From positions 124,001 through 188,000 of the forward strand of contig JAYEVE010001132.1 in NCBI GenBank assembly GCA_036346375.1: a stretch of DNA of 64,000 nt. Reading direction: 5' to 3'. Shown piece by piece: positions 47,282 to 57,248 of this stretch. Numbering within the stretch: the stretch's first letter is position 1; each line of letters opens with the position of its first letter. Source of the DNA: Guadua angustifolia. Lineage: Eukaryota; Streptophyta; Magnoliopsida; Poales; Poaceae. The notes under the pieces were generated by a model, which was not told the DNA's origin, did not search any database, and worked only from the letters and a program-made list of their open reading frames with translations. A program made the position numbers and the translations under genes.

Positions 47282-47470
47282 ACGATGTTACCTTCTTCCT
47301 TCTTCTTTCTTCCTCCTTCCCTCTTTTCCTCCTCTCTCCTTCCTCTCTTCCTCCTCTCTCTCTCTCCCGGACTTCCTCTCCCTCTCTCTCTCTTCCTCCT
47401 CTCTCTCCCGAGTTTCCTCTCCCTCTCCTCCTCTCTCTCTCGGCCGGCGCCCACTCCCTCCCTCCCTTTG
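47282..47470 (+). repeat. CT-rich low-complexity tract
   Basis: Long run of CTCCT/CTCTC/TTCCT without a protein signal. Open frames here are composition artefacts. Confidence 0.8.
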
Positions 47471-47943
47471 TTTCTCATTTTTTTTCTCTCGGGCGGCACC
47501 CGTAAGCGAAGCATTTTGAAACCTAATCATCGCCATATGGTTTAGCGACAATATGTTGTCGCCGAACCGTTAAACGACAAACTATTGTCGCCACACCATA
47601 TGGCGACAATGCCATGTGTCACGTCTGCTGCCTCGGCTCTGTCGGTGCAACGCTAACCGCAGAATTAACGAGTTGTCGTTATACGGTATGGCGATAATAG
47701 GGTATTAAATCAAATTTAATGGCGATTACTCTATTTTGTCAGATCGTTTGACGACGGGGAATTATTTTTACAATTTTTCTATTTCGCGTATTAATGTCGC
47801 AATTCCTTTTAGAAAATGTATTATTAAAAAAAATTCTTAGAGTGAAGTATTACTTTTAGAAAGAGCTACTGGATACTTACAATGATCTTTATTTTTAGTC
47901 ATTATAAAACAAGGATAACTTTGCTCCCTCATGTAGTGATCAG

Positions 47944-48240
47944 GAAAGGCACTTTCGCAAAGTACGACTATGGATTGTGGGGAAACCTAAGACGCTACGG
48001 TCAGCTGCATCCTCCTCCATTTGACCTAAGCAGCAGACCAGAATCACTGCCAACGTGGATGGGATATGGAGGTCTTGATGCATTGGCTGATGTAACAGAT
48101 GTTCAGTGTACTATCAAAAAGCAGAGATCTACGCCAGAACTATTGTACATTGGTGGATATGGCCACATTGATTTCATTATGAGCGTGGAGGCGAAAGATG
48201 ATGTTTATGTCTCGACTTGATGAGGTTTTCTTAGGGCAAA
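47944..48240 (+). pseudogene. Last-exon fragment of an acid-lipase-like (triacylglycerol lipase) gene
   Basis: After an acceptor-like gtgatcag the frame reads KGTFAKYDYGLWGNLRRYG, then WMGYGGLDALADVTD, then ELLYIGGYGHIDFIM. This is the C-terminal alpha/beta-hydrolase text of plant lysosomal-acid-lipase-type proteins, with the catalytic His of GHIDF kept. The Ser and Asp parts of the triad would be in upstream exons, which are absent. Near 48211 two extra bases shift the frame and give a premature stop, while the expected tail is still readable in the other frame. A broken exon relic. Confidence 0.75.
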
Positions 48241-48266
48241 ATGGATGGCTCGCTTGCTATTAAGAC

Positions 48267-49206
48267 GTCACGTCCTAAGTCACACGGAACGGGGACGACG
48301 CGGCGTTCCGCGTACCGGGATCAGTCGTCCCGAATCGAGGTACGGGGTCGATACGGAATGGTGGCTGGGTCGATGCATGGGACGTTACTCGGGACGTCGT
48401 CCCGTTGGTTGCCGGAACATCGACAGGAATGGGGGCGGTACGTCGGCCATAGGAGGTACTTACTTGAGTTCTTCGTCTCCATGCAGGTGAGCAGGTCTGG
48501 TGCGGCGGTGCCACGGCCACGGCCCTTGTACCGCTGGATTGCTAGAGGTGCTGACGCCGGCCGAGGTGCCGAGCTCGACGAAGAAGTGGTCGACTGCTAG
48601 AGGCGCTGACGGCGACCGGCGCTACGTGGAAACGTGGGGCCGGCGGACAAGTACCCACGCCGCCGCGACCTCGGCTAGTCGCGCGCAGGAAGGACCAAGA
48701 GACTTAGCGGTGAGCGCGACGAAGAGAGCGAGATGGAGAAGGGCGTGGAGGCGTGGGAGCTAGATGCGACGAGGAGGAGATTGCGGCGCGAGTGAGGCTA
48801 TATCGGGAGCGGGAGGCTTGGAACCCTAGCTCGGTCACTGTGGGTTCAAATGGGCCTTATCTGGGCTAAAATAATGGCCTTTTCTCTTGCCTTTTATCGA
48901 CATGCACAGTTCACTCGAGCTGATCAGTGGAGAACGAGCTGATCGGTGGAGAATACGATGCCATACATGCACTTATCTTCGTCCCGAAAATGGCTATGCA
49001 AATATCTTGGGACCGTGAACCTCGTCCCGGTCGGATCGATCCAAGGTATCGTCCCAAAAATAGATGGTTCACGTTCCAAGTCTTGATCCATCGTCCCTAA
49101 GAGGTATACCCCCCTTGTACCGGGAACTTGGAAGGTATCGATTCGCGTCCCGCGTACCCGTTCCTCGACCGCATCGTACCGGGAACCTTGTGACTTAGGT
49201 CACGTC
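48267..49206. mobile_element. hAT-type non-autonomous element with 8-bp target duplication
   Basis: Element 48275-49198 (924 bp) with ends ctaagtcac / gtgacttag, flanked by gtcacgtc on both sides (48267-48274 and 49199-49206). Subterminal zones are rich in gggacg/cgtccc and taccggga repeats. GC-rich interior with meaningless open frames. It sits just past the lipase exon relic. Confidence 0.75.
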
Positions 49207-49446
49207 TTTATGATTGTAATTCATCTGTGCAGTAGTGGCCCTCTTTTTTTTTTCTTTTTCTGAAATTATGAGAGTGACAGTATCCTGTTCAGTGTGTACA
49301 AGACCTATAATATTACATGGAGAAAATGTTGCCCCAACATTATGTTATTTTGCATTCACTGTATAGTCCGCCTGCTGTTCAGCTCGAGAGAGGCAAATTC
49401 AGTGCTTACCCAGGTTGCAAGTATAGAAACTTCAGTGTTATTGAAT
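49207..49446. other. Remainder of the lipase 3' flank
   Basis: No gene supported. A 73-codon frame at 49317 has no recognised domain. Confidence 0.3.
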
Positions 49447-50682
49447 GGGAGAAATCCATAAACACCCTTATAAGCCGTTTAACCTTTTTTATCTGTCTCT
49501 CATATCTCATTTTCGTTTATTTTGCCCTCCATAAGTAAAGTTGTTTGCAAATGCCCCCTAAGTTGTATGTTTGCACTATTTTCTCGTGGTTTAACTATTT
49601 TTGACACCAGCTTCAATGATTTTAGTAATTATGCAAGTGATATCGATACCTGTATCAATGATTTAAGTTATTTCAGTATTTATAATACAAGATTTTAGCA
49701 TTGAAAACATTAGTAATGAAATGGTGCATTGTAAGTAACAAAATCACCTAAATAATTGAAATAAATATTGGCATCGTTGAAACAAGTATAGATATCACTA
49801 AAACAAGTGATAGAGAACGAAAATCTATGTATCACCGATACGCAATACCGGTATGACGATATGCAATTTCCCAAAAACAAGAATCCAGCAATACGGTGAG
49901 TATATATGTGTTTAAAAAATAAAAAATGTAAGAGGGAGAAGGCGACAATAGCTTGCAAAGGGAGAAGGCGGTGGAGAGATTTTAGAGAGGGAAGACGACT
50001 TGCGGCGATGATTAGCCGGTTGGGTGGTGGCCTAGTGGTAGAAAGAGAAGGAAGGGGAGGCGATGGTGGCTTGTGGAGAGAGAAGGCGATGAAGGTGAGA
50101 TTGCAGAGGGAGAATGTGACGGTTTTCGCTGGGTTGGATAGAGAGGTGGCGACGACGAGACTGTAGAGGGAGAAGGGAGGAGAGACAGCAGTGGTGGCCC
50201 ACAGGGTCGATAGAGGCTAGAGGGGAGGTGGCGGCTAATAGCTGGGTGGAGGGCTATGACTACTGGTCTAAGGGTCTTAGGAGAGTGAGCGGTAGGAGAG
50301 ATAACTGAGTGGAATAAGTGAGTGAAAGAGATTTTAGAGCTAGGAGAGATGGTTTGGATTAAGCTTAGCTTTATGTTTTTAATCTGAGAGCATCATGGAG
50401 TATTAGAGAAGGATTAGGATTATTTTTATTAATTTTAAATACTGAATTTCACCGATCCTTTGCAGAGTATCGCCATATTCGATAAGTATCCGATACCGGT
50501 AAGGCAATTTTACGAAGGATCGACGATTCATAGACGAAAACCACAAAAAATAGTGCTAGCACATAGTCCAGGAGGTTATTTGCATGCCAACTTCACTTAT
50601 AGGGGAGAAAATAAACAATAATTAGATATAGGGGCAAATTGTAAAAGCACGTAACTTATAGAAGTGTTTATGGAATTTTCCC
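49447..50682. mobile_element. Long-terminal-inverted-repeat DNA element, 1.24 kb
   Basis: Left end gggagaaatccataaacac and the reverse strand of the right end gggaaaattccataaacac begin inverted repeats that can be followed for about 150 bp (cataagt(a/g)aagtt, gcactattttctcgtggtt). The centre has gtatc/gatac-rich inverted motifs at 49830-49880 and 50460-50520. No transposase was seen, and the target duplication is unclear. Confidence 0.65.
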
Positions 50683-51449
50683 TAATAAATAAAACCTAGG
50701 AATCACCGAGTATTTCTTATCCAATCAACAGAATTCTAATGAATATTTCTTGACTATTTTTCAGGTACTTGACACATTTCATGTTATAGAATGTTTGGTA
50801 TGTTTTAAGTATATATTTTTTCTTTACACACGGCTTAATTAGCAGCAACCATGTGACTTTCTAATGATGGTACTGGCTCGGCACTCACAAAATGCGTTGC
50901 TTCATGTCACCAGCAGCTGAATAATAGCAAAAGAGATGACTCGGGGAAATTTATCATCAGTTCTACATAAGCGATAGATGACCTTTTTGTACAGGTATTC
51001 AAAACAAAATATGAACTACCATGTATATATGGGGTGGAGGCCTAGTTTTGAGATACCTCAAATCATCAGAGCTTTACATCAGCGGTTCAAACATGTCCAC
51101 CCTGGACCAAAATGAGATGACCCCAGTACCAGCGGTATCCACAGCACAACCAAAGCAAAAGAACCAACACATTGTGCCCCAAAACCCAATCCAGTAGGCC
51201 TCCACTTCCATGGTCTTCCTAATGTTTGCTGATATCTTCAACACCTACGCATTGCACAAGTTTGCAGCTCGCTCCAAGTCTGCAACAAACAGGCAAGTCA
51301 ATTCAGAACATTGCTTCGCTAGATTGTCTTCAGAAGCATTATTATAAAGATCTTTGTTGCTAGTAATCCAAACTGCCCAGCTGGCAGCTGATTATTCACA
51401 GAGTTTTCAGTAGTAGCCTTGGACACTGTTAGACATGAATTCTTCCAAA
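50683..51449. other. Spacer, possibly upstream LINE remnants
   Basis: No gene supported on either strand. The stretch 51060-51300 could be transcribed-type sequence but shows no conserved frame. Confidence 0.3.
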
Positions 51450-52680
51450 CAAAGGCACCCACCCATGATCCTATCCAATAACTTCTTTAATTATACAAAG
51501 GAAATAAGGACAACAGGGCAGCAAGATAGAATATAATCTATGGTTTCAAATTTTCCACAAAGTTTGCCATTATTACATACAATACTTATATTAGTATACA
51601 GCCTCTTCTGGAGGTTTCCAGATATTAAAACCTTCTTACGCATCAATTAGTAACTAACCACAAACTTGAATTTCGAAAGGCATCTTGCATTTCTATCAAT
51701 GTTCAAAAAAGCGCTAGGCGGGCGGAGGCCGACTGCCTAGCACCTAGCCCGCCTAGGCGGAAATCGCAAAATGGCAGGCTATAGCGAAACAAAAGAGTAA
51801 AAAACACACATGAAAGATGGAATATAGTCACAAAACTAAATCTCACACATAACATAGTCAAGGGCCAATGACGTACTTAAAACCTATCTTGTTAAAAATT
51901 AAGATAGGTTTACAATTTGGCCATGTCATATAGGTATCACATTAAAAGGATAAGAATTGTGGTCTACAGAAGCACCAAACATAAGCAACACAGTGCATCC
52001 CAACTAGCCTACAAACCTAAGCTTCATTGCTCAATATACACACCAAGCTCCATGTATTGTTATCAGGGCTGAAGCTGACCTGAAGGGCTCAGGCGCTGGC
52101 GGGCTGACCTCAAGAAGCCCTCACGGAAGTTGAAGTAGCCCGCGCGGGAGGAAGACCTCGCTGAAGCTGGCGGCGCGGGACGAGCTCGGGCGCGGGAGGC
52201 AGGGATGAGCTCTCACGGGGGAGGCGGGCTCGGGCAGCGGTAGGGAAGACCGAGGAAGACGAGATCCAGCGGCGATGAGCTCGGGCGGCGACGGGGAAGA
52301 CCGAGGAAGACGAGATCCGGTGGCAGCGGGGAAGACCGAGGATCACACGCTCGCACATGACGGGCCTCACAAGCTCGTACCCGATGGCCTCTAATCGGTA
52401 ACCTAGCCTCCCCTCTCTCCCCCTGTTATCCCCTTTGATTCCCACCCGGCACTGCCTAGGCCCGCTTGCGCGTTCGCCGAGCTCCGCCTAGGCGGCTCCT
52501 CCACCTAGAACACGATTTTGTGCCAAGGCGAGGTGGAGGGCCGCCGCCGAGCGCCTAGGCGCCGCCTTTTTCCGCCTTTTTGAACACTGATTTCTATAGG
52601 TTCGGCGGTACGCGGACAAATAATTAACATGGACCAGAAAAGAAGAAATTTCATGGATAAGAAAAAGAATCCAAAATCGC
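51450..52680 (-). pseudogene. LINE reverse-transcriptase zinc-binding fragment, split by an hAT element
   Basis: The minus strand reads, in degenerate form across 52680-52598 and 51688-51480, the C-terminal zinc-binding region of plant LINE ORF2 (KKVLISGNLQKR, then NNGKLCGKFETIDYILSCCP). The two halves join when the hAT element at 51697-52589 and one target copy are ignored. Stops are present. The polymerase core was not found. Confidence 0.5.
51689..52597. mobile_element. hAT-type non-autonomous element, copy 1, with 8-bp target duplication
   Basis: Element 51697-52589 (893 bp). Ends caatgttcaaaaaa and, on the reverse strand, cagtgttcaaaaa. Flanks atttctat on both sides. Inner ends carry cgcctaggcg-type repeats. 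Same family as 61667-62385. Confidence 0.9.
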
Positions 52681-53710
52681 ATGAACTGGCAGGTGCTTGA
52701 TATGATGGTGTTACATAAAAATCAATGAGATGCTTTTCACTGCCAAATATTTACCAAATTAAAAAAAAGAAAATTAAAGATTAAAATTCCCAAATAAAAC
52801 TAATTGCGAAAGACAACAAAGTCATCACGTCAATGAAAATAATCAAGGATAATGAAATCAACAAGCTTATAAAAACCTACGATGCATGGATATGGATATG
52901 TCGATACGACACGACACCGACACGGAATTCACCATTTTTCCAAAAATACCGACATGGTGACAATGCTATATATATTTAAATAATAATAGACATATGCATT
53001 ATTCTCCATTTTTATGCATGCTTGTCAAACTGAAATAGCGTAATGCGTAAACTAGGAATATGTACCTTAGCCTTTGCAATTCCACTTCTAAGCTGAGCAA
53101 GAATAGGTACCATCATCTTAGAATAAATCTTTTAATCACCATTAGTAATTTTCAATAAGTGCACTTTGAATCTAGAGCAGCTAATAGTGCCAACATATTT
53201 GCAATATTTGCATCTCCATTTCATATTTCTTCTAGACGGACCACCCTTATCTAGAACATCAACATGGTTCCACAATAGAGCCTTGATGTTGGTGTTCTGC
53301 TCCTTTTGGATGGCTAGGGTTACCCTTTAAGTTGCTGAACTAAGTCGGGCTGTGTCATCATATGTGTCAAATACGTGTCGATGAAGTGTCGAAGTTGTGT
53401 CAAATATTAAAATTATTTATTATGGCTATCTAATTGCCCAATACGTGGTCGATACATGTTGAGTGGCGTGTCGATGTCGTATCGGTGTCAGACACGTGTC
53501 TCACACTGATATGGCACCAAATTGGCGTGTCGGTGCTACAAAAAAGAAAACAATACAATCCAAAGCAAATACTAGCTAGGTAAAAATAACTGGTTAAAAA
53601 TTGATTGAAGCATGCAGCGCACTTCATAACATGTAATATTATAGCCTTGGCACTTACAACGAAAAAATGTTGATGTATTTTCAGTTAATAGGTCATTAGG
53701 TTTGTTTCCC
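52681..53710. other. Spacer with gtgtcg/cgacac-rich patches
   Basis: Patches at 52895-52950 and 53340-53540 are rich in gacacg/cgtgtc and may be the two ends of a small DNA element. No clean termini and no gene found. Confidence 0.35.
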
Positions 53711-53711
53711 A

Positions 53712-53825
53712 TTGCTTACTGAACTCTCAAAATATTAAACTTAATCAGTTTAATCACTTAAAGTGTGTTCTCCTAGCAGTATCTCTTTTGCCACCAATGG
53801 ACACAACAATTCTTAACAGTGAAAG
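53712..53825 (+). repeat. Diverged upstream copy of the 157-bp repeat
   Basis: Shares ttaaac/cattaatttaatca, gtgttctcct, agtatctctt and caccaatggacacaa with the tandem pair at 54328-54640. It is cut off by the foldback element beginning about 53830. Confidence 0.6.
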
Positions 53826-53829
53826 AAGG

Positions 53830-54104
53830 GGAAGTATATGGTAAAAATAGGCATACAGTGAAATCATGAAAGTAATCAAAGAGGGGCATTGGATCAAACT
53901 TGAATGGTTCAGATCTAGGTGGAATCCCACCTCCTCACTTAAACACGTTTTACACATAACCCCTTAGAAAAATTACAAAATTCCACACTTTAAGTGAAGG
54001 AGGTGGGATTCCACCTAGATCTGAACCATTCAAGTTTGATCCGATACCCCTATTTGATTACTTTCATGATTTCACCATATGTCCACTTTCATCATATACT
54101 TGTG
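53830..54104. mobile_element. Foldback MITE, about 275 bp
   Basis: The arms (about 53832-53942 and 53989-54102) are near-perfect reverse complements containing atcaaacttgaatggttcag and ggtggaatcccacc, with a loop of about 45 bp. No coding capacity. Confidence 0.8.
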
Positions 54105-54327
54105 AAAGAAAACAGAGTCATCACGGAAATAAAAATAAACAAGGACAACAAAATCAACTATAAGCATATACATGTGTAATACCTGTTTTATCATCCAGGC
54201 TTATGAAAAAACAAAATCCGGACCAAATACTAGCTAGCCAAGCTGAAAATAAACTTTTTTTTTTCCAGTTCATAGGTCATTAGATTTTTCAGTTCATAGG
54301 CCATTAGGTTGTTTTCCCTTTGCTTGG

Positions 54328-54640
54328 TGTCCTCTTAAACTATTAAAATTCATTAATTTAATCATTAAAAGTGTATTCTCCTGGTAGTATCTCTTATAGT
54401 CTTATTACCACCAATGGACACAAGCATTCTAAAACAGTGTGCTAAGACCTTATCAATTGCGTTTTTCTGTTTTACAGCGGGCACTGTCCTCTCAAACTAT
54501 TAAAATTCATTAATTTAATCATTAAAGTGTATTCTCCTGGTAGTATATCTTATAGTCTTATTATCACCAATGGACACAAGCATTCTAAAACAGTGTGCTA
54601 AGACCTTATCAATTGCATCTTTCTGTTTTACAGTAGACAC
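54328..54640 (+). repeat. Tandem duplication, 157-bp period
   Basis: Copies 54328-54484 and 54485-54640 differ at a handful of positions and share tgtcctct, caagcattctaaaacagtg and gaccttatcaattgc. Confidence 0.9.
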
Positions 54641-54994
54641 TGTCCTGATATATCATAATCAAAATATAACAACACAGATTAGCATCTCAAGTCGACATGA
54701 GAATGGAATAAATAACTAGATACAGCCTAATCTACTCGACCCATTTATATAGTAAAGGCAATTACTTAATGACCACGATCATTTCTAGTGTACACAGTGA
54801 CTATAATTCGTATGTCACCAGAACTTGCCCAATATCATTATCTTCCCCTTTTCAAGATCAACAGCCAAGAAACTAAATTTTCAGACAAGCTATCATTCAA
54901 CTAGATAAACAACCAATTTTAGTTCATATAAGCACCAAACAACAAAAAAGACATGGTAATTTAGAGGTCTAGAAGGTTAGTCAATCGACCTATG

Positions 54995-55723
54995 TCACTT
55001 GAGCAAGTCGATCAATGTCTTGTTCACCTCCTTGTCGATGTCCCCCCTTCGCATATGCACCTTAATTTCGGTCACCCTCTGCTTCTTGATTTTAAAGTCC
55101 AGCGCGCGGGCCTTAGCATCAGCAACTTTCAAGAAGGGCATCTTGAACATGCCGGGCCGCTCTGCCTCCAACGCCATCACCTCCTTCCCGAGGTACCAGT
55201 AAGACGCAATCTTCTCCTCGAACTGCTTGTCCATGTTATTCTCGGTTTGCCCATGGTCCTCCTCCGCTTCGGCAGGGATTGCGGCCTCCGGCAACTCGAC
55301 GAGCTCGGCCGGCGGTGCCTTCTTCTTCCGCTGGAGCGACTTGGTGAGCTCGGCTAACGGCACATTCTCCTTTGGCTGGGGCGTTGGCTCCGGCGGCACC
55401 CCGTCGGACACGGACTCCGACTCTCCGACCTCATCCTCGCCGTCACCATAGCGCTCCTTTCGTTGCGGGGGCGGCAGGACGAGGTTCTTGATTGGCACCC
55501 CATGCTCACCCAGTTCCTCGGACGATTCGCCCTCGTCTTCGTCGTCAGAGCCTCCGTTTTCTTGGTGCGCCGGCGCCGGGGGTGGAGGGTTCTTGGTGGG
55601 CCGTTGCGCCTCCAACTCGTAGTCGTCGTCGGTGTTGGAATAGCTGCCGGAGGTGTCTTCCTGGGAGGAGGAGGGGGCGGACAGCGTCTCCGTAGACCGC
55701 ATGGTGCGGCGATTCGGGGCCAT
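54995..55723 (-). CDS. Acidic 242-aa protein of unknown function, intronless
   Basis: One uninterrupted frame from ATG (55723) to TGA (54995), GC-rich as expected of a grass coding region. Residues 1-155 are acidic and Ser/Pro-rich with runs such as GGSDDEDEGESSEELGEHG, likely disordered. Residues about 165-242 form a charged, helical-looking block (EEKIASYWYLGKEVMALEAE, then KARALDFKIKKQRVTEIKV). No signal peptide or membrane segment. The N-terminus resembles the acidic tails of plant DNA-binding proteins such as the GeBP class, but the DNA-binding region of that class is not present, so I do not assign a family. It has no large repeat neighbours within 0.35 kb. A real gene is likely but not proven. 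Confidence 0.55.
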   Translation of the reverse strand: MAPNRRTMRSTETLSAPSSSQEDTSGSYSNTDDDYELEAQRPTKNPPPPAPAHQENGGSDDEDEGESSEELGEHGVPIKNLVLPPPQRKERYGDGEDEVGESESVSDGVPPEPTPQPKENVPLAELTKSLQRKKKAPPAELVELPEAAIPAEAEEDHGQTENNMDKQFEEKIASYWYLGKEVMALEAERPGMFKMPFLKVADAKARALDFKIKKQRVTEIKVHMRRGDIDKEVNKTLIDLLK

Positions 55724-56074
55724 TGATTCGTCGGCCGCCGGCGCGGAGGCCAGGGAAGAGGAGACGGCGGCGGTAGGGTTTTGGGCTTTTGGTCCCAGTC
55801 CTACGCTCTAAACACAAAATTACTTATTTTTGCCTTTTGTACCATATAAATAAATCGACATAATTGCCCCTCAATTACTTACCTGCTGCTGACAAGAGGT
55901 GGATGATGCCGTTGCTCCCCTCCCCTGTACACAAAACATCCCTAGGCTTAGGCTAGCTCTCTCTTCTTGCAACATTGGAGGAGGCTTGTGGCGATGAGGG
56001 GTTGTCAGAGAAAGCAATAGATGTAGTCGAGGGAGGTGCTTGTCAATCTCTGATCCAGCAAGAGGAAAATCAGA
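55724..56074. other. Upstream region of the 242-aa gene
   Basis: Short divergent spacer between the 242-aa gene and the pseudouridine-synthase-like exon. Too little signal to call a promoter element. Confidence 0.35.
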
Positions 56075-56424
56075 ATGGCCACGAGGATGGCGGCGCTCCT
56101 CTTCCTCCGATGGCGGGCCGCGGCGGCTGTCGGCGGGGCGCCAAAGCCGCGAGAACCACGCGCCGGCCTAGCTATCGCAGCGAGGCACGACGCTTTAGAT
56201 GGTGGCCGTCGGGGTGGCGAGAGGAACAAGAGCCGGTGGGTGGAGCTCCCGCCCTTCGCGCCGCTCGACGCCGCCACCGCCGCCAGATCTATCTACCAAG
56301 GAGGTCAAGGAGGAGCTGGATGGACCTCAAACTCCACGGCGATCAGGTGGGTCCGGCGGTGTTGCCCCCACCTACCGGCGTCGCTGGTACAGAAGCTGTT
56401 CCGCCTCCGCAAGGTGCGCACTAC
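56075..56424 (+). pseudogene. First-exon relic of a probable mitochondrial RNA pseudouridine synthase
   Basis: A frame from ATG 56075 begins with an Arg/Ala-rich presequence (MATRMAALLFLRWRAAAAVG), then RWVELPPFAPLDAATAARS, then TAIRWVRRCCPHLPASLVQK and LFRLRK, and ends at a donor (AAG|gtgcgc). This is how exon 1 of plant organellar RluA-type pseudouridine synthases reads, ending in the S4-like RNA-binding start. No catalytic exon (the Asp of the RluA motif) was found downstream before 57.2 kb. It is therefore either a truncated duplicate or a gene whose remaining exons were lost. Assignment by recognition only. Confidence 0.5.
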
Positions 56425-56429
56425 ATGCT

Positions 56430-57248
56430 CGACCAAATGTGCCATTGCCGTCCTTCCTCTTAGTTACTAACTTGTGTAGCTATGAAAACACCCGCGCGCC
56501 AGCGCGCGCGCACACATAAATTGTTAGAATATTATGCACTTTTGTCGTTAATTTAAATCCTAAGACAGTGATCTAAGTGATCAAATAAAGTGCAACATGT
56601 ATACTAGGTATACTAGTTAAGTGCCTATGCGTTGCAACAAAAACATACTAAATAATCAAATTATGCCATGTGCTTATACAAAAATAAAATTGCACTCTTG
56701 AGTTGCCACGGGGAGGGAGAAGTGGGGAATGGCCAGGCTGGGAGCGGGTGTGGGCGGAAAGAGGGAGATGTTGTTGGTTTCCTTTTTATTCATGAGAGGT
56801 GGGGAGAGCGTTTGCATGTCGGCGCGTTACTTTTCTTAGAGAGGATGGGAAGGAGAATGAACGACCACCACCAACTCGTATTTATAAATTAGTAAAGATT
56901 AAACAGCAAGATCACCAAACCATATATATATACCTATCTCATATACATGCACGAACATGCGAAGCCTAGAATAATAATACTACTAGCCATAGTGAAAAAC
57001 ATCATCGCATGAAAGATTGCTAGCTGGTAAGACTTATCCATATGAAAGAAAGATCACCGCGACTCACGGAGGATCACTCTGGTGACAATCGTGGTAGGGT
57101 CTAGTCTGGTGAGGAAGATGTGACGCACTCGAAGAAGGAAGCAGCGAGCAATTGTGCGAAGCGCTTCCCATAAATCTGATTCGCCCTTCCTGTGCAGGAC
57201 CAAGAGAAGGAATGGTTCTAGAGACAATGCTCTCTATCAAACCTAGGA
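56430..57248. other. Spacer with a possible short repeat
   Basis: A phrase tatactagttaagtgcctat at 56608 and an inverted-looking tataaattagtaaag at 56881 may mark the ends of a small element. No gene supported. Confidence 0.35.

Larger units (their letters stand above)
43800..47800 (-). mobile_element. Decayed Mutator-like element with plant-mobile-domain-type fragments
   Basis: On the minus strand, a MURA-type N-terminal piece (46969-46691) is followed by an acidic linker with stops (about 46620-46390). Next come a piece resembling the helical plant mobile domain (about 45863-45690) and low-complexity Ser/Pro/Gly-rich tail text (45240-44620). Both outer zones (about 43820-43910 and 47520-47770) carry related motifs such as tggcgaca, ttggcgacag and gtttgacgac, suggesting termini. 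An aaaaccg-rich segment (45245-45590) interrupts the order. Limits are approximate and no 9-bp target duplication was found. Confidence 0.55.

Noticed and set aside
47260..47551. Arg/Glu-rich and Ser/Leu-rich frames on both strands
   Set aside because: Produced by a CT-rich simple-sequence tract.
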